From contig OX387190.1 in NCBI GenBank assembly GCA_947561395.2, forward strand, positions 35,452,392 to 35,516,391: DNA of 64,000 bases. The letters run 5' to 3'. The notes beneath the pieces are model-generated. The model saw nothing but the letters and a program-made list of their open reading frames with translations, did no database searches and was not told the DNA's origin. Below are positions 1-13,400 of this stretch, piece after piece. Each line of letters begins with the position of its first letter. The first letter of the stretch is position 1. Both the position numbers and the translations under genes were made by a program. The stretch is from Buxus sempervirens. Lineage: Eukaryota; Streptophyta; Magnoliopsida; Buxales; Buxaceae.

Positions 1-1264
1 ACGACCACCTCTTTGTTTTTTTTTCTTTTGCTCGCGTTTCTGAGAGCTGTCATTCACTGGAGATTTCGCGCTCTCTCACCTTAAACAAATGCCGTATGAC
101 AGCTTTTTCCGTTAACGCACTCGTTTTCGAATATCTTTAGAAAAAATAAAATAATACGTGGATCTTATTGCGCTAGACACGTGGCCTTGTTGTCATTTGA
201 CAAGTATTCGGACAATTTGTGATAATCTCAAAATGGCAAAAAAAATTAATGTGTTATGCTGCATCAGGCGAGATTGCGTGGAGAAGCGCTACCTCCCACC
301 ATGTGGAGAGATCATGTAGGTGATGTACATACTACATACTCCATTTCAAAAGGGCCGTCAGATAGGCTGAAGCTTAGGTTGCGTTTGGATTGTGAGATGC
401 CGGAAAGTGGGTGGGGAAAAGAAAAAAAAATTATCAGAAACATTCCACTAGTTATGATCCAAGTCCAACCTAATGCTTTTAGATTTTTCTAGCATAAAGT
501 GTAAAACAACATTTATTTATTCTTTCATTTAAAAAAAAAAAGGAGAATAACATCCTTTTTATATTTCTTTTAGCCAAACATATTCCGGATATAAGAAAAT
601 TTGTTTTAGTAACAGTTTTTTCCGAGATCGGTATGGATACATATGATTTGTATTAGTAACAATTTATATAAGAAAATTGTAAAAATTTACAATTGTACCA
701 TTTAGACGGTTTTTCGATACATATGACATGATCCTATTAAGGCTCCAAATAAAAGTGAAGATAGAGGTTTCATAGGATCTCAATTGCCTTCGGTTTTTGT
801 TGACCGCTTTATTGCAAAACATGCATTTTTATATAATATGGAGTTTATGTTCACGTTAAATATATATTATCAATTTAATCTTACTATTTAGGGCATTTAA
901 TTTTAGAATAAGAATAGTCGGTTGCTCCTAGTAGCTTGATTAAGGAATTAAAGAATAGTCAAACTGTCACTAATCATTATCTTGTTGACACGAAGATGTT
1001 ATTTCTTATGTCCTAAACAAGCATATGTCTTTTCTAAATCTGGAATAATTAGATTCACCATATTAAGACCATCTGTTCACGTGTATATTCAGTTTTTTTT
1101 TCTTTTCTTTCCCAATTATTAAAGATAAAGGCTCAATGTTTTCAATTACAGGCAAGAAGGTATTTTAGTGGTTGGAGCCATTAATTAAAGGTCTTGAAGG
1201 ATGTTATCAAAAGTCCAATTAAGTAGGGCACGTTTGGAATTATATATAAATTATCTATACTAAT
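1..1264. other. Intergenic, no recognised gene
   Basis: AT-rich sequence. Short open frames here resemble no family I know. The only structure seen is a dispersed repeat copy at about 680-830, listed separately. Confidence 0.6.
680..830 (+). repeat. Dispersed repeat, copy 1
   Basis: This stretch shares a block with 2520-2705: a 'catgatcc' core, then 'aaag' plus 'gatagaggtttcataggatc' (variant in the other copy), 'tctcaattg' and 'ctttattg', in the same order and orientation. Related pieces lie at 16981-17172 and, inverted, at 30405-30480. It is probably a non-autonomous transposon family, but ends were not resolved. Confidence 0.55.
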
Positions 1265-1272
1265 ATGTAAAG

Positions 1273-1779
1273 TTAGGATTGGCAATGGGTCGAATACGGT
1301 ATGGATCTATCATGATCCAAATCCAAACCGAAAATAAAAATCAGGTATCTGAATTTGATCTGAAATCCAACGAATCTTTTATACGTGAATCCAAATTCGA
1401 AATCGAATTTATATACTGTATCTGAAATTCGACTGAATAAATAACCGAAATCGGAATTCGATCCGAATTAGATCCGATTTGAACTTAAAACTCAAAAGTT
1501 AAGTTTAACTATCAAAACTAATGAGCCATATAAATATTAAAGCAAAACATGAGTAAGGATGGTTCAACCATGATTTATACAAAGTTTACCAATGGTTTAA
1601 TGAAAAGTATATGTTGATTTCAGTTCCAATTTTATTCGGATCAGATATGGACATATTCAAATTCGGTCAGATCCGATATCCATTTTCGAAACACGGATCT
1701 ACATCTCATATCCGAATTCGAGATTTTCGGATTAGATTCAGGTAAAATTTGGATATATATCTGACCCATTGCTAGTCCT
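1273..1779. mobile_element. hAT-like MITE, 507 bp, with 8-bp TSD
   Basis: Imperfect terminal inverted repeats: the left end carries 'aggattggcaatgggtc', and the reverse complement of the right end is 'aggactagcaatgggtc'. The element is flanked by identical 8-bp direct repeats, 'atgtaaag', at 1265-1272 and 1780-1787. An 8-bp target-site duplication and this type of GGCAATGGGTC end are typical of hAT superfamily elements. There is no coding capacity; the interior is rich in 'atccgaat'-like repeats. It is non-autonomous. Confidence 0.8.
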
Positions 1780-1787
1780 ATGTAAAG

Positions 1788-4460
1788 CAAGGCAAGATTT
1801 GGGCCTGATATTTGATGTCCAAAACACCCCCATTAATTTCTGTATTTACGTACAATTTTAATTCGTTACTAGATCTAATCGACGTCTTTGATGAGGTGCA
1901 CTTCCGAGTGCATTTTCTCGGCAATTGCCCGCCGATTTAACGGAAGTGAACAAATCCATCGTTCTTCGAAGACATTTTCCGGTTGCTCGATCCTGTTGCT
2001 ACTCAATAGAATGGCAAGACGTTACTGGTTTTTAGGATTTTGGCGACGGAAGGTGGTGGAAGAAGCTTCGTGCTCCGACATGGCAACGTGTTTCACAAAG
2101 ATCTTTGGGTTTTCTAACTTCAACACACGCGGACGCGTGCTTTCTTCTAGTTTTTTGAAAGTATGATATGCACGCGCACGAGTTCAATGTACATGTAACA
2201 TTTTTAATGAATTGAAACAAATCCTAGTTTAATTTATGAAGAACATGAACTCTTTTTTTTTGTATTTTTTTTAGCAATGGCGAAGGAAAGAACACAAGCT
2301 GGCGTTAGCCTTTCTAAAACTAGAATGACTCCAATATCCCCACGATAAGCACCCCTCCATGTAACTGTCCATATATAGGTTAAGGTTCATACGTGTAGGT
2401 TTGTACGCGAAATACCATACGTTCATACGTGCATGATGTACATGCAATACTGCACCTGCTACCCATAATAAATTATAAATAACAGAGTAAAGAAGACCGG
2501 TTCACATCCTGTAGGACCTTATTTGCAGCTTTTCACAGGATTGTTTAAAAATTTACAGATATATTATTCACAATACACATGGCATGATCCCAATGCAGGC
2601 TTCACATAAAGTTGTAGATAAAGGTCTCACAGGATCTCAATTGAAAAAAGACACATTTAAGGCAAATCAGTGGCGGCTTTATTGAGTTAAATCGCTCTAT
2701 TTATCATGACTTGATGCTAAAAGTGGTAAAATTGCAGAGGAGCAAATACTATAGTCTGAGCTGGTGTTTGCCATACAAAAGGATCTCCACACCAGAACAA
2801 GCGCCCTTTCAAGTGAGACCCAGAAGATCTTAGCCATTGAATCTTTGATTTTTCATTTTTTTTTTTTTGAACTGATTGGGCGCTTATTAGGATCTGACTG
2901 ATGAGTAATGAGGTTGAACCTGCATTGTTTATGATGATCTTGTCTTAATGAAGGCCTTCAGAATATTTGAAACACATGGTGAAACATTTGAAATGGTCGA
3001 AAACTGCAAATTGATTGTAACACATATCAGGCATTTTTCATCAAATTATTGAGCTGAAGTAGTCCTGTAGTATACTTAAGTCTTTCGAGGATTGAGGATT
3101 TTTTTGAACTTGCTTATACGTATGATTCTCTATGTTTAAATAACTAGGGCTGACATTATGGAGTTCATGGTTTCTTCGTGCAATGAATTAAAATTTCAGG
3201 CTAATTTTGCAAAAAAAACTATGTATTAATGTTCCTCCATAAGAGGAGATCTTAAGAGAGGGAATATTAAGATTTTGAGAGAATATTTACAGATATGCTT
3301 TGACACGAAATTGTGACATCTTGCGTGTTGTGGGTCGTTGAGGAAGGAGAGCTTCAGGGCTTTAACAGGCACCGACAAAGCTAACAAGACGCAGCAAGAG
3401 CTTAACCACAAAGCAGGTTGAGTTCATGACAGATCCCACCCGTGGTGTGAGAAAGGAGTGCGACGTGGGTGCCTTTAGTCCAGAGCCGCTGATCCATCCC
3501 GGTCATTGTATTTGGTTGGGTTTTGTAGGCATCCACCACTTAGCATCTGGACACCACCTCCGGATCCAACATTCCATGGAAACTGCTCTAAGATCAAATC
3601 ATTGAAACTGGGAATTACCATCCTTTGTGGTTCCACGTGAAGTTTGTTTAATTGAGGCTTCCGGCAAGCCTGATCCAACCTTCTAATTGTTATTTTATTT
3701 TCTTTTCAAATACCCAACCACTACACTGATACATGCCAAGTAACGTACACCTAAGAAGCAGTATATATATTTAAAATTCTCATAACCTTGTTCTTAACAT
3801 GAGTAAACCTTATTTGGATGATACCTCGCTTCTTTTTATTGAAAATGGCACGGACGGTGCTATCTTAAATGATGGTCAAACAAATCCTACCCATGTCAAC
3901 GAAGCCATCCCTATTTTCCCACTCCACCTGAAACCTTGAGAGCAAATATAGTCTACCCATCAAGCACACTAGTCCGTGAGGCATGCCTCATGATTCCCCT
4001 ATTCGAGGTCTTACCTCGAAGCAAAACAGTACAAACGGCATGATCACCGTGCCAGAAAAGAAAAAGTAAAGAGCTCAAGCTGAAGCTGGTTCCCATAAAT
4101 TTTGACGTCTGCTAAAGAAATAGATAATTACAATCATCTCAGTCCGCAAAAGAAACTCTCTGCTTCATACCTGCTACTCCAATTCAACTCAGCAATGCAA
4201 AGAAGGAACCCAAGGAGAAAGAGGGCAAAAATTGGTTTATATAAGACAATTAACAATTTCTATAATCACATTCGATTGGAGGTTCTCTATAGCAACTTTT
4301 AGAGGGCAATGGATCTGTATATAATTATGGTTCACAAAAAGAACCAAATCTGGGGAAGCCGGATAAGAAGTGAGAGAAAAAACAAAGTCGGAGTGCAGTA
4401 ACCAAAGGAAGGAGTCTACAAGGGGATACTGCATGCCACCAAAGCTCACTTGATCTAAAA
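1788..4460. other. Intergenic, no recognised gene
   Basis: Apart from the dispersed repeat at 2520-2705, nothing recognisable was found. The part nearest 4460 should hold the 3' UTR of the minus-strand ZFPL1-type gene. Open frames near 1888-2166 and 3226-3678 have no family resemblance and are taken as chance. Confidence 0.5.
2520..2705 (+). repeat. Dispersed repeat, copy 2
   Basis: Second copy of the family at 680-830. The shared landmarks are 'aaaatttaca', 'catgatcc', 'ggtctcacaggatctcaatt' (t/c variants) and 'ctttattg'. It is clearly diverged from copy 1. Confidence 0.55.
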
Positions 4461-7400
4461 TCACTGCTGCTCATCATCAGGTCGGTTCTCAACAAGACTG
4501 CTTTGTGCCAGCCTGTAGTACAAAATACCCATTGTTGCCATGCATGCCCTGCAAAATGACCATGAAATTCAACAGTTTATACTAGTAGGCGGGAGCAAGA
4601 ACTTCTGGCACATATGGACTTTAGGGTAGACCTTATATGTTTGTTTGTAAGTGGCAAACACACACAAGGGGGCTTGTATCTATTATACAATCGGTATCAA
4701 CTAATGATGCCAATGGATTCAGTTTAAACTGAACCTAAGCTTGGTTTGGTCCCAGTTTGATTCAGTTATGGTCTCAAGACGAAAGGCCGAATTTAATTCA
4801 GTTTTTATTGAAGGCTTCTATTGAACCAAACTAAATCAAACTACAGCAAGTATATACAAATTGAAAAACAAACCAAATTAAAACAAATACATGTATACAT
4901 AGATACATCTGTCAAGAAATAGAATGGAAGGAGCTGTCAGATCTTACATGATTGCCACAATGAGGAGTATTTTTCTTGGATCCATCCTTGAGGATCTTTG
5001 ATGCCGCAAACGACCTTCTGGAACATCATCTGCATTTGATGCATCTTTCCGTGGAGGTGCTGTAACTGGCAGAATTGGTAATGTGCTAGACCAGAAAGGT
5101 AGAAGCGCCCTAAGAAACTTATAGTGGAAAGGACCTGCAATCAAAAAGCCCCGTTATGTTATCTTATGCTAGTGATTTTGAGAAGTGTAGTAAAAAATAG
5201 AATGTAAGTGCTTTATATATGGTAAGCATGCATGTCTCGAGAGAACTAAATATATAAAGTCCATATGCTTATATTGAAAGCTTCAAATATAGAATGAAAT
5301 ACTTGGAGATGAATTTATTTGTTTGGTTCGATCACCTAACTGGATCCAGTCAACTAAAAAATTGCAATTCCTTTGCTAAAGCACAGTTGATGTGGCTGAT
5401 GGTAACTTCAAGCAAAGGCCATCAAGCTTTTGGCAGAATCAACACAGGAACAGGCCCACTAAACTAGAAACATAACTGCATTTGCACACTTTTTTCTTTT
5501 TTTTGCGTAACTACTTTTCAGACAAGAGAGAACATTAACTTAAATGGTTAACATTGCAGAATTAGTGACTAATTGTTGCATTAAGTCAAAGTTTTGAATT
5601 TGGGCAAACTCGAGATCTGTTTACTGAGTAGTTTAAATATGTAAGTAATTAAGTATACACTCACATGAATGTATATAAACACATATACATAAAGCATGTC
5701 CTGTTTACGTAATAAAGAGTAGATAAAATAGGGTTCAAGAGACTGAAGACTGAACATTAATGCTGACAAAATCTCTACAAAGACAGGGTTCTGGGTTTGG
5801 GTCTTAATCAATCATGCTATGCGATTCGTATACAATGATCCTCAAGCACATTTGCCTAAGTTGAGAAGAAAATCTAGTTTCTTGGAGAATCCAGAGAATA
5901 TAACTGATGTTTTCTGGGGCTTCTTTTTGCAACACTGTTCCTTACAAACTGAAGCTGATAAAGCAGTGTTCTAGATACATACAGGTTCCTGGCTAAATAA
6001 GAGAGGGAAATCAAATTAACGAGTTTAACCATTAAGACATTAGGAAGATAATTGGCCATAGATTTTCATTGATTTGAGTATACAAACTAATTTATAGAGA
6101 TTGACTGCTTAACCATATCAAGATTCTTTAAAGTCAGGTTTAAAAATAGCCTTTTGGCTACAAGCCTACAACATATTGTTAATTTACATAAACTTAGCAA
6201 ATGATTGAAGCTATTAAGACGTAATACCAGGTGAGAAATCAGTAACAGGTTCAAAGAACAAAACAAAAATCCATAACAGTATGATGCGGAACTTCCACCT
6301 TTTTATTCCCTTGCCTCTCAAGCTATAGCTGCAAATTTTTTAATCTGCTCTCTCCTATTGGACTACTTGACTGGATAGTCTGGATGTTAGATAGTTAGCC
6401 TCTGTTTATTGATGCCCTTTTTACAGCATATTGGATGGCATCATGATTCTAAGAATCTTTCTACACCTTACTAGACATACTAGTTCAGTCTCCAAGAATA
6501 TCTGACAGACCACAAGTAAATAACTTCTAATTAGTTTTAAGAGGTAAGTTTGCTCAATACATTCCCAAACTGTATTAATTATGAGAACATTTGCAATTAA
6601 ACAGGGTTCAATCTGACTGTAGGAAAAAAATATAGAGAATATTCTACTCACCCCGTCGAGAGTATTTTTTCCGGGACCCATCTTCATCATCAGCAAAATA
6701 TGAAATTTCTGAATTCTGCCTCTCAACATAGGCATTTTTTCTTGTTGTAGCACCAGGCTGCATTTTATTGAAAAAGAACCATGATAATCACATAAAAGAG
6801 TATGGCAACATATACAAATACAGGTAGCTAAAAATATATACATGACATCATACAAAAATAAATACATGCAACCTGAGAATAAGTAGCTAAAAATACTCAA
6901 ATCTTAATGCAATTTCAACCACAAAAATCCACCTACAACAGAAGGAGTGACGCTTTTCATGAAGTTGGGGTCAGAAACGAATTGACTCCCTGCTGAACCA
7001 GGACCGTCTATCTCCACGATATCTGTTGATGAAATTTTTGAAGAGCCAATTGCAGTTGAAGTTGAGTAACCTTCATTTGAGTATGTTTCATCTTTAGCCA
7101 CTGAAGATGGAAATGTGGGATCTGTTAAGGAGTCCAAAGAATTTGCATTATTTTTCTCTCTGCCTCCTGTGCCAGATACATGCATGAGTGGATCTGAAGT
7201 AAAAGCAGGAGGAGGCCCACGAGAGTCTGCTGCTGGCAATGTTACAGGATGATTCCCAAACAAGTTTTTCTCCATTCCAGTCTGCACATATTATAAGAGG
7301 GAGTTACTGAAAAATCTGATAAAAAATTCTTATGAGCAGCACTTAGCAATCCAAATGAATTCAGTTTCTTACATAAAGATCACTCTACTTACTTCAAGCA

Positions 7401-10400
7401 ATAATAAGGAATTCTTTATTAACAAATATAAATAAAAAAAGGAAAATTTTCTATACTAACCCTAAACTATATCTATAAATGCAAATTCAACCTTTTACTT
7501 CCATTGCTTTCTACTGTAATTAGAAAACCTAAGTTTGGTTCCAATCTACACCTTCCCTTCAATTTGTTAATAAAATGCCAATTTGACCCCTCATGACAAG
7601 TAAGCAAACCCATGGACTATTAATTTAACCTGAGTCAAGGCCGACATGTCAATGTTCTCAATCTTTTTACTTCATTACATGTCATTAGCTTTCTCTTTCC
7701 TTTTGTTTTGGCCTTCTTCTTCTTTTTTTTTTTGTCTTATTTAATGTTAACCAGTTGTAGAGGACATAATATTCGGTTAAAAAGGGATAAATTGGTCTTT
7801 GCATAAAGGAAAGGAGAGATTGAAACCAAACCTTGGTTTCTTGGGTAGGATGGCAAAGCAGTGAAAGTAGAAGGGAGTATTTGCAATTGCAGGCATAGTA
7901 AAGGGTTCACAAAGAAATTTTTCCATTGAAAAGGGATATCTATTTATGCACTCTCTTTTAGTAAGTCAGCACAGGAATATTCAGTTCATTGTAAACGATT
8001 TCTAGGAAAAGGATATCTTTGAAAACGGATATCTATTAAAGATCAGCCATAAAAATAGGATATTTATTAAAAAGATATCTATTAAAATAACCTAAGGAGT
8101 TCTTTTGTTTCAGGAATATTCAGTTTATTGGCACTGATTTCTAGAAGCATCTAAAATTTTTAATTATTTAAAAATGCACCTGATGCATTAATTAACTCCT
8201 CTCCTCATACTTACAAAAAAGGGTGAATTCTAAAAATGCAACCCTCTCTGAGTTTCAAAACTTATCTTTGGACGTTTCCATGTGTCAAACAAAAACCCTG
8301 CATTTATTTTATGCATCTCATTATAGGTTAAGTCAGATACTACTGAGAAGCTTTGACAGGAAAGAATAATAATGGAATAGACTGCTGACTAAGCATCACA
8401 ATTATTTGAATTGTCTAACTAACCAGTAATTTTTGAAGAAAGTCTCACTAACCACTATTAGATTCACTGATAAAAAATCGCTGAGTCTGAAAACTTTTAA
8501 TTATGGGAGTTCTGATCAACCTGGGATTCTTTACCACATAGGAAAAGAATAGAAAAAGGAATATCTGAAATGAAACTAGTTAAGAATCCCATTAGCAAGA
8601 AGTTTAAAGCAAGCCATGATAAGCTAAACTTTTGAGTGGACGTTGATAACAAAACTTGAGCTTGATAGTTGACGGCCATTTGTGCCCACTAAACCTGAGA
8701 AGCCATCCTCACCAACTTTTCAAAACGGAAAGCATATGATTCCTATAGAATTTGAAGTATCAACCATTGGAAATAAATATACTCATTAAATATAGCCTTG
8801 TCAACCATGTCAATTGCTTGTTATGATGCTTAGGAAATCACTATCATGCAAAAAAGGATGTAATGACAAGTGCCAAAGAGATGACAATCTCGTACCAAAA
8901 TTTCTCCCATCACTCAATCTCTTATCTTTTTAGGGTCTAGATGCACAAGGATTATCAAGTTATCATAATAATTATACATGTTATTACTGCTATGTCATCT
9001 CACGTTACCTTCATAGATGATTCACTAAATAGTATATAAAAGCATTGCCTCTCACAGGCCAAGACCCAAGGTAGTCCAGAATCCGGTGAATTCAACTGCC
9101 CGCAAGCTGCCACCGGCAATCTTTATTCTGATGGTTCACTCTATCCGTGCTTTCAAGTTTCAAAGACACATTTATTAACCACACTGACTTCATATGCCAA
9201 CCCATGGGTTTCCTCTAAACCTCTTTTCCGTCAAAAAATACAATAAGATATAATACCACCAAAGAAACTTGATTTAGTAGGTGTAAAAGCCTTCTAAACA
9301 AACTACAAACATGCTTTATCCCAACTAGTTGGACCTAAATCCTTTTCATTCACTTAAAGAACAATATGGTATTAAATTAAGAAAAATATCAAAACAGCAC
9401 TGCATCAGAGTGAAATAAGGATAAAAATTCTTAGTATAGAACTTTAATAGCTAATAGTGCAATAGACTGGGAATAACATTAATATGAAAAAACGTCATGT
9501 CAGTTAATAAAATAACAATTATATAGAACAAAACAGAACTATGGTTATTAACTTAATAAGATCTCTACAATATCAGAAAAAATCAAGGACAATACCTGCA
9601 AAATAGCTTCCTTCAACTTTGAATAAAGACATGATCCTGAATCCTTGACACTTTTAGGAGGCCATATCTGGAAAATAAAGAACAAGCTGGAAATGAACCA
9701 TATCCTAAAACAAAAACTGCCAGAACAGATTAAAGTAACGACCATCACAAAGTTGAACCATGCAACTATTCTGATCCACCAGTTTTCTTCTTTTTGTTAT
9801 TCTATCCGATTGCACGCCCTAGCTTATTACATTGATTTACACCAGTTTTCTTGAATAAATATTTCCATTATTGTATATCTAAAAGAAAAAAAAAACAGAA
9901 AGATGGGTAGCCCACAAAGGGCAAAATATTATTGTTTAATAGTACATCACATTCATTCTCTTCTGTAGTTAGAGATCAATTCTAATGCAGATTTCTAGGC
10001 ATCAAAACAGCACTGGTTTTCCTAACATGTTTACATCTACTTGTTGACTGGCTGAGTCTCCCTCCCAGACCAAGGAGCATTTCTCAGAGGTTGGCTGATA
10101 TAGCCAGGATGGCTCACAGTATGAAATTTTCATTTTTCCATATCTCTTGAGCCTTTAGTGAGCTAGCTGATTGGATGAATAAGAGTGCTGTGTAAAGAAA
10201 GCAAGTTTGCAGGACCTTGACTGAAATACGGAATATGAGAGGAATTAATCACTTTAGTACCTTGGTGTTGGTGGATACTTCTTTCCTTTTTTCTACTTGC
10301 CTTAAAATATTTTGTCCCAATCTCCCAACTGAGTTGGGGAATAAGAGGTTTTGCATATTATCTCTTTCTACTGAAGCTTTATTGACAAAAGAAAAGAAAG

Positions 10401-13400
10401 AAAAAAAAAAGGGAAAACTTTTCTACTAGTTTTCAACTTTTGACAGATGTGGAATATCATCAGTTTATGAAGACCAAGACAGAAAAGAAGAAAAAAAAAG
10501 AAGAAGGAAAGAGATGGTTAAATTATGCATCTTAGGAATGCATAATGTAATTTGATGTGAAGAAATATTCATCTATGATCCTATCATGGTTAGTATTACA
10601 CAAGAACGCTCCAGGAAGCATATCCACCTGGTCAGATCAGTTAAAATTTTTGAAAAAGAGGATTAATATAACATTATCCCATATGCTAAGATCAGCTAAT
10701 GAGAAACAGGACAGGCCTGAATGAGGGGATGGAAGGAGTCACATTACTCAAGTATGCTGCTGAAGAAGTTATTGTAAGCATTTGGATGTAAATATGCGGT
10801 TTTGGATTTGTAATGTACATACTCATTCCCTCACCACCCCACCCCCGCCCCCCCAAAGCTCTTTACCCCTCAACACCAATCCACCTCCCTCCCAAACACC
10901 CAGCCAACCCCAAACAGAAAGAAAAAAAAATCCACCCTACCCAACACACCACCCTCACTGCACATATGTACATTAATTGACCATGACACCAGGGGACACA
11001 CCTAACATTATTTCTTTCAATATTTGATAGTTGCTACAATACGTAAGGAATGATCTTAGCCTGATTGGTATATATAGATCTTAGCAAACTGGATTGTGTG
11101 CCACTTGTGCATCAAAATATCAGTTTCCAGAAAAGGGAAAAAGTTATCATTTGTTACATTTTCAAGGACATTCATTTCTAACAATATCAATGATTTGCAG
11201 TTTTCCAATTGCTGTTTCGTAATTAAAAAAACAAATCCTGCGAGTATCTACCACTTAAGGGAGTATACATTTTTATCTTCAAACATAAACTGTTAATCCT
11301 ACATTTTGTCAGATAAGATAAATACATGTTGTTACATGTTCTATTTGCATGTTTTTCCTTTTTTGGATATTAATTTTTATTTCTCAATAAGTAACTTTTT
11401 TGAAGAATAAAAACTACAGAAATATATTACACTAACTCTAGAAGCTTTCACATGAAAGCAATTTCCTTGTTCTTTTTTTCTTTCTCTTTTTTTTTTTAAA
11501 ATATATTAGAAGGATAGAGAAGCTATAATAAAAGTACCCCCAAGAAAAAAATACCCCATGCATTTTGTTTCACAGCTTGGAGGCTCTATTAGTGGACATA
11601 TATCAAACAAACAAAACATATGAAGGTAGTTTAGTCTGCAAATTTGCACTCAAAGTTAAAACAGAATGATTAGAATAGTAAACTTGTCCTTGTTATGGTG
11701 TCTTGACACTGTAGCTTAACTGCAGCTCAGCAACATGGTAGGAGATACGGAATAGTTAGATCCAAAGAAAACATGTGTAATAATATTTTTCCAGATATCA
11801 TAACAATTCATTGCGTTTGAGTAAAGACCAAGGTTTTCCGTGCTGGTTTTAGTGCCATTTCACTAGAACTTCATCGCCATGCTGCTCGTGACGGTTTTTG
11901 AAACAAACATGTTCTAAACACATAACCTGGGGCAATTTTTAGATGTAGGTCCTCAACGACCTCTTTAAGATTAAGGTCTTTGACTCTTCCTTTCTCTCCC
12001 TCTTGGTTTTACCAAAACCCAACCCCATCTTTCCATCTGATCTCTCCAGTCAAGAATGGAATAGGAAGGCGGAGAAATAGCAAGTACTCCCCCTCCCTCC
12101 CACTTCTCTCTCGAACCCCCACCCCTTCTCTCTGGTTTTTAGATGTAGGTCCTCAACGACCTCTTTAAGATTAAGGTCTTTGACTCTTCCTTTCTCTCCC
12201 TCTTGGTTTTACCAAAACCCAACCCCATCTTTCCGTCTGATCTCTCCAGTCAAGAATGGAATAGGAAGGAGGAGAAATAGCAAGTACACCTCCCTCCCTC
12301 CCACTTCTCTCTCGAACCCCCACCCCTTTTCTCTCTCTGGTTTTTTCCCTTTCCAATTAATGCCTATCCAACAATGCAAGAAATCCATATCATCTCTTCC
12401 CTCTCATCTTTCTCCAGTTAAAAGTTCTAACAGGAGGAGCATGATCCATGCATTCTCACAATCTCTCCTCTATCTAACCTCCTTTTCTCTCCCCCTGTAT
12501 TTGTTTTTTTTTAAACGCCTGATCCTTCCCCCAATTTATTTGTTTTTTTTTTCCCTCTCTTTAAGGATTCTGCATGGCATGCCATGTTTGCTATGTGGAA
12601 TCACTGCAACATTGACATCAAGACTAAGGCGGTCAATGACGTTGAAGTTTCAATCAGCACAAGGTGATGTGCCACTTGCAATGTTCAAAACAAAAGGGTT
12701 TTCCAACCCCTGAAGAAATACGACAAAATTTTGACAACATGGAATACAAAAGAAAAGAAAAATGAAATCAATGGACGATGCTGTTACCAGTATTTTGACT
12801 TAATAATATTGCATGTGCAGGCACATGTGTATGTGTGTACAAGATAATGATCAGCCGGTAATACATAAATTTGCGAGAAATCCAATGGAAACATGGATGC
12901 ATGGCCATTTACTCTTTGCTAGTTCTAATAATCCAAGAATAAAGAATGGTATTTAGATCCTTTAGGAGGAAATTTGCCAACACCTAGCCTTAATATCCTA
13001 GTTCTAATAATCCAAGCATAAAGAAAAGTATTTATATCCTTTAGGAGGAAAGTTGCCAATCTAAGTGTCATAATATATCTGGCAAACTTATGTAGTATCC
13101 AAGCCAAAGCCACCATAAAACTGGCACAATGCACAAGAATAAGACAATGAAAAATGGCTTCAGATGACAGAGAGCACGCATGATGTGCTGCTTAACTTTT
13201 TCACCCTTCAAATTGATGATTAACAAAATTGACTTGCTTGTAAACCTAATTATATCAAGGAATCCAAGTGTCAAAAAGAGATTGATAGTGATGGTTATGG
13301 GCTGGCTAGCCATGAAAGTAAGATATCATGATAGTGACTACTCTGCACAATTTCAGGACATACATGCAAGATATGTCACTTTGAACATCAACAATTAAAT

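Noticed and set aside
6421-6900. 159-codon open frame on the minus strand
   Set aside because: It covers ZFPL1 exon 7 but in the wrong frame; the true exon is 6652-6757 in another phase.
12180-12713. 177-codon open frame on the plus strand
   Set aside because: No proper ATG context; it arises from the tandemly duplicated pyrimidine-rich DNA in an intron on the opposite strand.
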